A stretch of 22,870 nt of DNA, taken from Pseudomonadota bacterium. Its GTDB lineage: Bacteria > Pseudomonadota > Gammaproteobacteria > Burkholderiales > Burkholderiaceae_D. Every line of letters starts with the position of its first letter. Position 1 is the first letter of the stretch. The notes under the pieces were generated by a model. It saw only the letters and a list, made by a program, of their open reading frames with translations. It did not search any database and had not been told where the DNA came from. A program made the position numbers and the translations under genes. Shown in pieces: positions 15,356 to 22,776 of the stretch. The stretch is taken from positions 1 to 22,870 of the forward strand of contig JAEZHR010000056.1 of the NCBI GenBank assembly GCA_023416415.1, given 5' to 3'.

Positions 15356-16451
15356 GGGCTCCAAAGCTCAACACGTACTGCAACTGGACTGCCTTGTTCG
15401 AACGGCCTTCGAATTCCTTCGCATGCGGCTGGCTGGTGAACTGCAGACGCAAGGCCTGCGCATGGGTCGGCTTCCAGGCAAGCATCACGGCATGCTCGGT
15501 CAGGCGGCCATCATGGAAATGATCGCCATGCGGCATCCTGGCCTCAAGCCAGTCGGTGCGTGCGCCGATTTCCCAGTGCTGGGAGAAACGCCACACCGCT
15601 CCCAGCGACAGCGCTTCGTGATAATCCGAGCTGCGCGCATGATGGTTCGGTTGCGCGACCCGTGCATACTCGCCCACGAGCTTGAGCTGCTGCTGGCGGT
15701 TGTTGCCGTCGGGCGCCCACTTCCATGCTGCGTCCACCATCCACATTTTCTTTCCGCTCAATACGGCGCCGTGCGCGTGATGATGATCGTGCCCATGTCC
15801 TCCATGGTGATCCTCATCCTCGTGCCCGGCTTCCCTGCGGTTGTGCAGATATGAGGCGCCCAGTTGCCAGCTGTGCGCTATGCCAAAGTCATTGCCGAGC
15901 TTCATGCTCAGCGTCATGGCGCCGGGGTTGCGCGAGGACGCGGCTTCTTCAATCAGCTGCTTTCCGCGGAACACTTCCGCGCCGAAGTTCAGGTAGAACG
16001 GCGCAGGCGCGGTCCAGTTGACGCGCAAGCCGTCATCGAACCAGTGCCCGCCGAGGAATGCGCTGTACAGCAAGGGACGCTCGACGAAGTCGTCGTTGTG
16101 CGGATGCTGCTCGTTCAGGTATCCGATCTGGGACAGGAAGCGGCCGGCGCGGACCTGGAAGCCGCCGGGAAGGCTGCGCGTTTGCACCCAGGCCTCCTCG
16201 ACTTCAAAGTCGACCTCGCCGTCATGGTGATGCGCCGCCGCGCCCAGCTGGGCGCTGAAGTGTCGTCCGAGCGGACCACGCGCGACGACATCGCTGTGCC
16301 CCAATGCCAGACCCTGTTCCCTTTGCCCGAGGGCGCGCTCCCGCGTCGTGTGGGTGACGTCCAGTACCGCACCGAACGCCCAGTCACTCTCCTGAGCCTG
16401 CGCCGACAGTGCGGCACCGGCCGCAAGCGCCGCCAGCAAACATCTTTTCAT
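15336..16451 (-). CDS. Histidine-rich outer-membrane beta-barrel, probable zinc-regulated porin
   Basis: A 371-residue secreted protein, signal peptide about 1-19 (CLLAALAAGAALSAQA), then alternating amphipathic strands and a terminal Phe (GAHGAHTF), typical of barrel proteins. It has no TonB box and no plug domain. A loop at about 210-227 carries nine His in 18 residues (GHEDEDHHGGHGHDHHHAHG), and further His clusters occur at 74-76 (HHH), 116-118 and 308-313. The block RAGRFLSQIGYLNEQHPHND (101-120) resembles a proteobacterial family I recall as zinc-regulated outer-membrane proteins. ATG 16451 has GGGAA 8 nt upstream. It overlaps the ZnuA-like gene, making a three-gene unit. Passing zinc through the outer membrane is inferred, not shown. 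Confidence 0.82.
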   Translation of the reverse strand: MKRCLLAALAAGAALSAQAQESDWAFGAVLDVTHTTRERALGQREQGLALGHSDVVARGPLGRHFSAQLGAAAHHHDGEVDFEVEEAWVQTRSLPGGFQVRAGRFLSQIGYLNEQHPHNDDFVERPLLYSAFLGGHWFDDGLRVNWTAPAPFYLNFGAEVFRGKQLIEEAASSRNPGAMTLSMKLGNDFGIAHSWQLGASYLHNRREAGHEDEDHHGGHGHDHHHAHGAVLSGKKMWMVDAAWKWAPDGNNRQQQLKLVGEYARVAQPNHHARSSDYHEALSLGAVWRFSQHWEIGARTDWLEARMPHGDHFHDGRLTEHAVMLAWKPTHAQALRLQFTSQPHAKEFEGRSNKAVQLQYVLSFGAHGAHTF

Positions 16452-16733
16452 TGATTGATTCCCTTTAATTAGCCGTTTAGAGGTGATTTTTTCGGCATAC
16501 CGATGGCGAGGTTCGCGCATTCGCCGCAGCCCGTTCACGCCCGGTCGATGCGACCCGCCTTTTCAACCGGACCGCTCTGCTGTCGTGCTTCCTTGCAGCC
16601 GTGTTCGCCCGCACGCTTACGCCAATCGTCACCCCGGCAATCGCTGTCGCTGCGGCCATTGCGCGCCCAAGGACTGCGCCGGCAAGGAAGCGGCAGCAAC
16701 CAGCACGCAGCCGATCTTCGCGGCCTCCGCCAT
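16452..16733 (-). other. Long leader (about 300 nt) before the histidine-rich barrel gene
   Basis: If the promoter at 16759-16787 drives this operon, the transcript has a leader of about 300 nt before ATG 16451. I see no known riboswitch in it. A short frame from ATG 16733 to a stop at 16629 (34 codons, MAEAAKIGCVLVAAASLPAQ...) lacks an SD. On the plus strand a Cys-rich stretch reads RCRCGHCAPKDCAGK but lacks a supported start. Neither is convincing as a gene. Confidence 0.4.
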
Positions 16734-16754
16734 TTTTGCAACATAGTTGCAAAA
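16734..16754. promoter_or_regulatory. Operator 1: 9-bp perfect palindrome, Zur-like
   Basis: TTTTGCAAC-ATA-GTTGCAAAA, exact 9-bp arms around 3 bp. It covers the predicted start point of the minus-strand metal operon. The pattern and place fit a Fur-family repressor, most likely Zur given the genes controlled; the protein itself is not in the window. Confidence 0.7.
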
Positions 16755-16758
16755 GCGA

Positions 16759-16787
16759 ATTCTATTTCAGAGCCGGCACTAATGCAA
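16759..16787 (-). promoter_or_regulatory. Promoter of the metal-acquisition operon
   Basis: Minus strand: TTGCAT (-35, 16782-16787), exactly 17 bp, TAGAAT (-10, 16759-16764; 5 of 6). Predicted start near 16752. The -35 lies inside operator 2 and the start lies inside operator 1, a classic repression layout. Confidence 0.65.
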
Positions 16788-16798
16788 CAATGTTGCAA
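16782..16798. promoter_or_regulatory. Operator 2: second copy of the Zur-like palindrome
   Basis: ATGCAAC-AAT-GTTGCAA repeats the core of operator 1 (TGCAAC-N3-GTTGCA), centred 46 bp away. It overlaps the -35 of the metal operon. Confidence 0.65.
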
Positions 16799-16832
16799 GT
16801 GATTGCGCATCCCGCTTTCAAGCCTCCCGGTG

Positions 16833-16861
16833 TTGCCAAAAGCAAACCAGCGCCGCATAAG
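16833..16861 (+). promoter_or_regulatory. Possible promoter of the alpha/beta hydrolase gene
   Basis: TTGCCA (16833-16838, 5 of 6), 17-bp spacer, CATAAG (16856-16861, 4 of 6). Start predicted near 16868, about 45 nt before ATG 16912. It lies 35 bp from operator 2, so the repressor may not affect it. Confidence 0.45.
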
Positions 16862-16911
16862 GCCGTCATAAGGCATTAAACTTGCGCGTTCCGCCCTTTC
16901 ATCACCCACGC

Positions 16912-17760
16912 ATGAAACATCCCGACGCTGACTTCTACGCCCGCCAGTACAACGCCCGCGCGGCCGTTCCCGAACATCCCGCCATCTTCACTCGCTGGGT
17001 CAATGACTCGGTTCACGTGCGGCGGCGCCACGCAGCGCTGCTCGATCTCGCCTACGGCGAAGCGCCGGCCGAGCGACTGGACTTCTTCCCCACCAGCCGC
17101 AGCAAGGCGCCCTTGCTGGTGTTCATCCACGGCGGCTGGTGGCGATCGCTCGACAAGTCCGATTTCTCCTTCGTGGCCCCCGCCTATGCGCAATCGGGAG
17201 TCAATGTCGCCGTGCTGAATTACACGCTCGCCCCGGCCGCATCACTGGCCGAAATCGTGCGCGAACAGCTGCGCGCGCTGGCCTGGCTGTATCGCCACGC
17301 CGAGCAGTACGACTTCGACGCGAACCGCATCTTCGTCTCCGGCCACTCCGCCGGCGCGCATCTGTCGGCCATGCTGATGGCCGCACACTGGCCCGTATTC
17401 GGCGCCGACCTCCCGGCAGACCTCGTCAAGGGCGCGGTCCTGCTCTCCGGCGTCTACGACCTGGAGCCGGTGCGCCACACGCGCTTCGTCAATGACGATC
17501 TCAAGCTCACCGAAGCCGATGTCGGGCTGCTCTCGCCTGCATGGATGCCGCAGGCGCGGCCCACGCCCTTCCTGACCGCCTGGGGCGCGCTCGAATCAGA
17601 CGAATTCCGGCGTCAGAGCGAACTGATCGGCGCACGCTGGAAAGCCGCGCTGCGCAGCGAGATGCCCCTGCCTGGCATCAACCACCTGACCATCTGCGAC
17701 GCCTTTTCCGATCCCGAACATGCGCTGCACCGCGCCACGCTGGAGCTGGTCAAGCGCTGA
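16912..17760 (+). CDS. Alpha/beta hydrolase, kynurenine-formamidase/esterase type
   Basis: Cytosolic serine hydrolase of 282 residues. It shows the oxyanion motif HGGWW (73-77), the nucleophile elbow GHSAGAH with Ser146, a probable acid at Glu228 or Asp230, and the catalytic His258 in GINHLT. HGGxW with GHSAGAH is typical of arylformamidase (KynB-like) and related carboxylesterases; no tryptophan-catabolic gene is adjacent, so the substrate stays open. The start is ATG 16912 (MKHPDADFYARQYN); an in-frame TTG at 16882 is possible. No SD stands before the ATG, unlike most genes here. It is divergent from the metal operon and 123 nt before cheZ. Confidence 0.85.
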   Translation: MKHPDADFYARQYNARAAVPEHPAIFTRWVNDSVHVRRRHAALLDLAYGEAPAERLDFFPTSRSKAPLLVFIHGGWWRSLDKSDFSFVAPAYAQSGVNVAVLNYTLAPAASLAEIVREQLRALAWLYRHAEQYDFDANRIFVSGHSAGAHLSAMLMAAHWPVFGADLPADLVKGAVLLSGVYDLEPVRHTRFVNDDLKLTEADVGLLSPAWMPQARPTPFLTAWGALESDEFRRQSELIGARWKAALRSEMPLPGINHLTICDAFSDPEHALHRATLELVKR

Positions 17761-17787
17761 GAGACATGCGAACCGCGCCGGCCAATG

Positions 17788-17816
17788 TTGCGCTGACGCA
17801 ATTCGTCGCCGATAAT
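17788..17816 (+). promoter_or_regulatory. Candidate promoter of cheZ-cheA (sigma28 or sigma70)
   Basis: GCCGATAA at 17808-17815 is an exact copy of the sigma28 (FliA) -10 element. The sequence 11 bp upstream does not match the sigma28 -35 (TAAAGTTT). Read as sigma70 it is TTGCGC, 17 bp, GATAAT. Start near 17823, about 60 nt before the cheZ ATG. Confidence 0.4.
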
Positions 17817-17883
17817 CAGAAACCGTGCGGGCAGTGCCACTGCCCTGTGAGCAGCTTGACAACAGCAAGAGGGAAGCACCGAA

Positions 17884-18663
17884 ATGAGCGACGCCGACGA
17901 GGATCTGGAAGCACTGTTTGACGAAATCTCGGCACAGAGCACCGCGGCCCCACCTTCCCTCGCACAAGTCTCCGCGCCCGCGCCGGCAAGCGACTGCGCT
18001 GGCGAACCGGCTGCCGATACCGGAACGACGCAGGCAACCAGCCCCGCCGCGACCGGCGGTTCCGACAAGGACATGTACGAACGGCTGGGGACGATCCTCC
18101 GCACCCTGCACGATTCGATGCGCGAACTCGGCTTCGACCGCTCGCTGGCCGACGTCGCACACCAGATCGGCGACGCGCAGAGCCGGCTCGAACATATCGC
18201 CACCCTCACCGAGCAAGCGGCCAACAAGGTGCTCAACACGGTCGATACCGCGATTCCCGAACAGGAAACGCTCGGCCGCCAGGCGCAGGACATGGATCAG
18301 CGCTGGGCGCAACTGTTCATGGGCAAGCTCGGCATCGAGGATTTCAAGACACTGGCCACCGACTCCAAGCAGTTTGCCGCCGCCGTCATGCAGGCCTCGG
18401 ATGCCGAAAAGGCTCGCCTGCTCGACATCATGATGGCGCAGGACTTCCAGGACATCACCGGCCAGCTGATCAAGAAGATCGTCAATATCACCAGCACGGC
18501 CGAACGCGAGCTGGCACAACTGCTGCGCGACAATGCGCCGCCTGAAGTGAAGGCCGCGATGGCCGAGAGCAAGCCGGCCGAATTGATGAGTGGCCCGTCC
18601 GCGCCGTCCGAGGCGATGGCGCAGGACGATGTGGACAGTCTGCTAGCCGACCTGGGATTCTGA
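17884..18663 (+). CDS. cheZ: Chemotaxis protein phosphatase CheZ
   Basis: Dephosphorylates phospho-CheY in the cytosol. The 259-residue product has an acidic N-terminus, an Ala/Pro-rich linker (about 20-60), a long helical hairpin, and the active-site segment MMAQDFQDITGQLIKKIV (183-200). There Asp190 and Gln194 correspond to the catalytic Asp143 and Gln147 of E. coli CheZ. The extreme C-terminus DDVDSLLADLGF is the CheY-docking peptide. E. coli CheZ is 214 residues; the extra length is mostly the linker. ATG 17884 has a good SD (AGAGGGAAG). The stop overlaps the cheA start as TGATG. Confidence 0.93.
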   Translation: MSDADEDLEALFDEISAQSTAAPPSLAQVSAPAPASDCAGEPAADTGTTQATSPAATGGSDKDMYERLGTILRTLHDSMRELGFDRSLADVAHQIGDAQSRLEHIATLTEQAANKVLNTVDTAIPEQETLGRQAQDMDQRWAQLFMGKLGIEDFKTLATDSKQFAAAVMQASDAEKARLLDIMMAQDFQDITGQLIKKIVNITSTAERELAQLLRDNAPPEVKAAMAESKPAELMSGPSAPSEAMAQDDVDSLLADLGF

Positions 18664-20504
18664 TGGACGACATGCTCAAGGAGTTCGTCGTCGAGGCGCT
18701 CGACCTGGCGACGAACGTGGAAGAACACCTGCTCTCGCTGGAGCGGCAGCCGGACGACACCGACACGCTCAACGCGCTGTTCCGCTCCTTCCACACGATC
18801 AAGGGCGGCGCCGGCATCATGAATCTGGGCGCCATCGTTTCGGCCTGCCACCTGACCGAAAATCTGTTCGACGCGCTGCGCACCGGCAAGGCGCCGGTTA
18901 CGCCGACGGCGATTGAAGCCGGCCTGCAGGCCAGCGGGTTCGTCGCCGACCAGTTGAAGCAACTGGCCAATGGCGCCGCGCCGGACTCTCTTTCGCCGCT
19001 TCCTCCCGAGCTCGAAACCTTGCTTACCGACGCGATCGAAGGCAAGGAAGCGCTGGCGCCAGGCGCTGCCGAGGTGCAGGCCACATCCGCACCCGTCCCC
19101 GCTCCCGCAACTGCGGCAGGCGGCGCGACCGGCAACGACGGCCTGGACTGGGAGGCGCTGTACCGCGCCGTGGTCCCGCCGGGGACGGCAGTCGAGAGCA
19201 CGCCCCCGGTCGCAGCGCAGGCGACCGCGCCTGCAGCGACAGCCGCAGCCGCTGCGGCCAAACCCGCTGGCGCCGAAGGTGGCGCGCGGCAGGCGACGAC
19301 CCAGGTCAAGGAAGACACCATTCGCATCGATGCGGTCAAGCTCGATGCCCTGCTCGAAGTCGCGGGCGAATCGGTGCAGGCCGCCAATCAGGCCGCCGTG
19401 CTGCTGGAGAAGTTGCAGCAGTTCAAATTCGAAGGTCAGGCCGCGGCCTTGATGGCCACGCTGCAGGAAACCCTCAGCCGCGCCTCGCGCTACTCCACCG
19501 AACTGCCACGCGCCACGCTGTCGACGCGCATGCAGCCGGTCGGCCGCCTGTTCCAGAAGTTCCCGCGCCTGGTCCGTGAACTGGCGCGCGACCTCGGCAA
19601 GAATGTCGATCTCGTCATCGAAGGCGCCGAGACCGAAGTCGACCGCGTCGTGGTCGACAGCCTGTACGACCCGCTGGTGCACATGCTGCGCAATGCGCTC
19701 GACCACGGCATCGAAACGCCGGAAGAACGCGCGGCCACCACCAAGGCAAGCCGCGCAAGCATCCTGCTCAAAGCATGGCAGGAAGGCAGCAGCGTGATGA
19801 TCCAGGTCTCGGACGACGGCAAGGGCATGGACGCCGACCGGCTGCGTTCCAAGGCGCTGGCCAAGGGCCTGATCACCGAACACCAGGCAACCACGCCGGA
19901 GGAAGCCTACCAGCTCGTTTTCCTGCCGGGTTTTTCGACCAAGGAAGTCGCCTCCAACGTTTCCGGCCGCGGAGTCGGCATGGATGTGGTGCGTACCGCC
20001 GTCGAAAAGCATCGCGGCGCCATCCGCATCGATTCACGCCTGGGCGAAGGCACGACCTTCCTGATCCGCCTGCCGATCGAACTGTCGATTGTTCCAACAA
20101 TGTTGGTACGCGTTTCGGACGCCCTGCTGGCGCTGCCGATGGCAGTCGTCGAGCGCGTGGTCGAACTGCCGGACGAGTTCGACGCCGTTGGCGGTGCACC
20201 GGTGCTGCGCGACCAGGGCCGTCCGCTCGCGGTGCGATCTCTGGCGCAAATTCTCGGCTATGAGCCGGGCAGGGAAAAAGTGGGGATCGTGATCGCCGCG
20301 CCGCAGCCCTACATCCTGGCCGTGGACGGCGTTGATGGCACGGCCGACCTGGTGATCAAGCCGCTGACCGCGATCGCGGTCCAGGGTGTGAACGGCACCG
20401 CGCGTTCGGCGGAGGGCGAACTGGTGCTGGTGGTCAGCCTTGCCTTCCTGCTCGACGGCTGCAAGAACACCGACATGAGCACCAGCGTGCTGGCCGCAGC
20501 CTGA
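18663..20504 (+). CDS. cheA: Chemotaxis histidine kinase CheA
   Basis: Autophosphorylating kinase of the chemoreceptor array, 613 residues. P1 phosphotransfer domain at about 1-105 with the phospho-accepting His44 in SFHTIKGGAG. A disordered Ala/Pro-rich linker follows (about 130-210), where I see no clear P2 domain. P3 dimerisation helices lie at about 213-295. P4 ATPase domain has the N-box HMLRNALDHG (340-349), G1 VSDDGKGMD (382-390) and G2 GRGVGMDVV (435-443). P5 CheW-like domain is at about 470-605. All key catalytic residues are present. Coupled to cheZ. No cheW, cheY, cheB, cheR or receptor gene is in the window, so this pair must work with proteins encoded elsewhere or form a variant array. 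Confidence 0.93.
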   Translation: MDDMLKEFVVEALDLATNVEEHLLSLERQPDDTDTLNALFRSFHTIKGGAGIMNLGAIVSACHLTENLFDALRTGKAPVTPTAIEAGLQASGFVADQLKQLANGAAPDSLSPLPPELETLLTDAIEGKEALAPGAAEVQATSAPVPAPATAAGGATGNDGLDWEALYRAVVPPGTAVESTPPVAAQATAPAATAAAAAAKPAGAEGGARQATTQVKEDTIRIDAVKLDALLEVAGESVQAANQAAVLLEKLQQFKFEGQAAALMATLQETLSRASRYSTELPRATLSTRMQPVGRLFQKFPRLVRELARDLGKNVDLVIEGAETEVDRVVVDSLYDPLVHMLRNALDHGIETPEERAATTKASRASILLKAWQEGSSVMIQVSDDGKGMDADRLRSKALAKGLITEHQATTPEEAYQLVFLPGFSTKEVASNVSGRGVGMDVVRTAVEKHRGAIRIDSRLGEGTTFLIRLPIELSIVPTMLVRVSDALLALPMAVVERVVELPDEFDAVGGAPVLRDQGRPLAVRSLAQILGYEPGREKVGIVIAAPQPYILAVDGVDGTADLVIKPLTAIAVQGVNGTARSAEGELVLVVSLAFLLDGCKNTDMSTSVLAAA

Positions 20505-20518
20505 TCCTTCATTCCGGC

Positions 20519-20542
20519 CCGGCGCCCGGATACAGGCGCCGG
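20519..20542. terminator. Hairpin between convergent cheA and the NCS1 transporter gene
   Basis: CCGGCGCC and GGCGCCGG are exact 8-bp arms with loop CGGATACA, placed in the 57-nt gap between two convergent genes. It could serve both transcripts, though neither side has a T-run. Confidence 0.6.
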
Positions 20543-20561
20543 AACACGGAAAAGGTTCGGA

Positions 20562-22007
20562 TCAGGATGTAGTACGCGTGGCGGCCGCGCCTTTTGCCCC
20601 CAGCAGCACCGTGACCGTACCCGCGATCATCAGGCTGACGAACCAGCCGAAGTCGAACAGCGTTACCCACAACGGCGCCACAGTCCCCTTCTCCAGCACG
20701 CCGGCGACTTCAAGATAGCCCGGCAGGCAGGGCGCAACGCCCAGCACCAGTGCCAGCACCGCCTTCAGGTTCCAGCCACCCGTGTATTCATACTGCCCGC
20801 CGCGCGTGTACAGGTCGTCAAGCGACAGTTGCTGCCGCCGCAGCAGGTAGTAATCCGCCAGCAGCACGCCCGCGATCCCGCCCAGGAGCGTGCCGTAGCC
20901 ACCCAGCCAGGTGAACAGGTAGCCGCCCGAGGTGGCGAGAATCTTCCATGGCATGAACAGCAGCCCCAGCAGTGCCGCGATCAGGCCGCCGGTGCGAAAG
21001 CTGATCTGGCTCGGCGCCACCTGAGAGAAGTCGTAGGACGGCGAAACCAGGTTGGCCGCAACATTGGTCGTCAGCGTCGCCAGTACCACCACGACCAAGC
21101 CGATGGCCGACGCCAGCGGACCCATCTGGTTGAACAACCCGTCGGGGAAAAGCTCGGCCTTGCCGTACAGGATCTGCGACACCGAAAAGCCGATGATGCC
21201 GACCATGGAGAACAGCGCCATTGGCAACGGCAGGCCGAGCGCCTGTCCGACCACCTGATCGCGCTGGGAACGCGCGAACCGCGTGAAATCCGGAATGTTC
21301 AGCGCCAGCGTGGCCCAGAAGCCGACCAGCCCGGTCAGCGCGGCCCAGGTCTTCGGCCCGCCTTCGACCGCCTTGGCCGGCAGGCTGAAGATGTCGGACG
21401 GCGAGACGTTGATGAAAGCCCAGCCCACCAGCAGCACGGAAGCCGCGACCATCAGCGGAGCGGCGACTACTTCCAGCTTGCGTACCGATTCCAGGCCGCG
21501 CCAGATGAATATCAGGTGCAGCAGCCAGAAAGCCAGGAAGCAGACGAACTGCGACAGACTGATCGCTTCGCCTTCCGAAGGACCGGCCAGTCCGAAACCG
21601 AGGGTGTTGAGCAGACCGTGCAGGGCCAGCGCGCCGAAGTAGCAGTTGATCGAAAACCAGCCGCAACCGACCAGGCCGCGCAGGACGGCCGGAAGATTCG
21701 CGCCCTTGACCCCGAAAGACGCGCGCGCCATCACGGGGAATGGAATGCCGTACTGCGGCCCCACGCGCCCGATCAGCACCATCGGGATCAGCACGATGCA
21801 GTTGGCGACGAAGACCAGCCAGATCGCCTTCTGCCAGGTGAAGCCCTGGTCGAGCATGCTGGAGGCCATGGTGTAGGTGGGAATGCAGATCGCCATGCTG
21901 ACCCAGAGCGCCGTGTAGTCGCGCCATTTCCAGGTGCGCTGTTCAGGCGTGGTCGGCGCGAGGTCGTGGTTCCACAATCCGCCTTGCTGGAGGGTGTCTT
22001 TGTTCAA
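20562..22007 (-). CDS. NCS1 family nucleobase/hydantoin/allantoin transporter
   Basis: Inner-membrane cation symporter of 481 residues with about 12 helices. It has the NCS1 opening NHDLAPTTPEQRTWKWRDYTALW (near 12-34), GRVGPQYGIPFPVMARASFG in helix 3, LNIPDFTRFARSQRDQVVGQ around the middle, and FMPWKILATSGGYLFTWLGG later. These match the Mhp1/PucI/uracil-permease branch. Substrate could be uracil, allantoin, hydantoin or thiamine-like compounds; no catabolic genes are near to decide. The start is TTG 22007, chosen for the strong AAGGA SD 7 nt upstream and fit to the family length; the frame is open far upstream but that part is not protein-like. Confidence 0.88.
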   Translation of the reverse strand: MNKDTLQQGGLWNHDLAPTTPEQRTWKWRDYTALWVSMAICIPTYTMASSMLDQGFTWQKAIWLVFVANCIVLIPMVLIGRVGPQYGIPFPVMARASFGVKGANLPAVLRGLVGCGWFSINCYFGALALHGLLNTLGFGLAGPSEGEAISLSQFVCFLAFWLLHLIFIWRGLESVRKLEVVAAPLMVAASVLLVGWAFINVSPSDIFSLPAKAVEGGPKTWAALTGLVGFWATLALNIPDFTRFARSQRDQVVGQALGLPLPMALFSMVGIIGFSVSQILYGKAELFPDGLFNQMGPLASAIGLVVVVLATLTTNVAANLVSPSYDFSQVAPSQISFRTGGLIAALLGLLFMPWKILATSGGYLFTWLGGYGTLLGGIAGVLLADYYLLRRQQLSLDDLYTRGGQYEYTGGWNLKAVLALVLGVAPCLPGYLEVAGVLEKGTVAPLWVTLFDFGWFVSLMIAGTVTVLLGAKGAAATRTTS

Positions 22008-22038
22008 GGTTTTTCCTTTCCGGGGAGTGAAGGGAAAA

Positions 22039-22082
22039 CCTTTCGTTGCAAGGCGTGGCATGCCGCGGCTTCCGACGAAAGG
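22039..22082 (-). repeat. Inverted repeat in the leader of the NCS1 transporter gene
   Basis: CCTTTCGT (22039-22046) and ACGAAAGG (22075-22082) pair exactly across 28 nt that contain the self-complementary GGCATGCC. The RNA would fold into a two-tier stem about 30 nt before the TTG start. No known riboswitch family recognised. Confidence 0.4.
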
Positions 22083-22206
22083 CTCTCGGCTTCGCTGTAC
22101 GCGAAACGGAAGAAGTGTAATGCCGGAACGGCAAATGCGTGAGACTGTCGTGCGGGCCGTTGCCAGCCCCCTGTCATGCGGCCATGACGCGCATGCCGCG
22201 CGCCGC

Positions 22207-22776
22207 CTACAGGAAACCGCCGACGTTGAACAGCGTGAGCACGCCCAGCACGGCGAACACCAACGCCGCGACCGCGTGCACGACCTTGAGCGACACCATG
22301 CGCGTGATGCGGTCACCCAGCAGCACCGCCGGCACGTTGGCGATCATCATGCCGGCGGTGGTGCCGAGCACGACCGCCGAAAATGCATCGAAACGCGCCG
22401 CCAGGGCGACGGTGGCGATCTGGGTCTTGTCTCCCATCTCGGCCAGGAAGAAGGCCAGCGTGGTGGTACCGAACACGCCGAAGGAAGCCGGTTTGGCATC
22501 GACGTCGTCGAGCTTGTCGGGAATCATGATCCAGACCGCCATGGCCAGGAAGGAAATGCCGAGTATCCAGCGCAGCGCATCCGGACCCAGCCAATCGGTG
22601 AGCAAGGTACCAACCGCGCCGGCCAGTGCATGATTGAGCAGGGTCGCGACCAGGATGCCGAGGATGATGGGCAGCGGGCGGCGAAAGCGTGCGGCCAGCA
22701 GGAGCGAAAGCAGTTGCGTCTTGTCGCCCATTTCGGCAAGCGCGACGATGCCGGTGGAGATGAGGAAGGCTTCCAT
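22207..22776 (-). CDS. TMEM165/GDT1 (UPF0016) family cation exporter, probably Mn2+
   Basis: Inner-membrane protein of 189 residues with six helices in two inverted halves. Each half carries the family signature E-x-G-D-K-T: EMGDKT at 15-20 and again at 113-118. Bacterial members (MneA) export manganese, and eukaryotic ones exchange Mn/Ca for protons. Starting at ATG 22776 (MEAFLISTGIVALAEMGDKTQ) matches the family; the frame is open 22 codons further but not family-like. SD is poor. I searched the 94 nt to the window edge for a yybP-ykoY manganese riboswitch, common before this gene in Proteobacteria, and did not see its core; it may lie beyond the edge. Confidence 0.93.
   Translation of the reverse strand: MEAFLISTGIVALAEMGDKTQLLSLLLAARFRRPLPIILGILVATLLNHALAGAVGTLLTDWLGPDALRWILGISFLAMAVWIMIPDKLDDVDAKPASFGVFGTTTLAFFLAEMGDKTQIATVALAARFDAFSAVVLGTTAGMMIANVPAVLLGDRITRMVSLKVVHAVAALVFAVLGVLTLFNVGGFL

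Noticed and set aside
16483..16746. Plus-strand frame with CRCGHCAPKDCAGK, resembling a small metal-binding protein
   Set aside because: No SD, N-terminal part not protein-like, and it runs through operator 1; kept only as a remark on the leader.
18297..20012. Long minus-strand open frame opposite cheZ-cheA
   Set aside because: Both che genes carry all catalytic motifs in the plus frames; this one has none.
20094..20106. CCAACAATGTTGG palindrome similar to the metal-operon operators
   Set aside because: Inside the cheA coding region, half-site differs (CCAAC not GCAAC), and no promoter nearby; likely chance.
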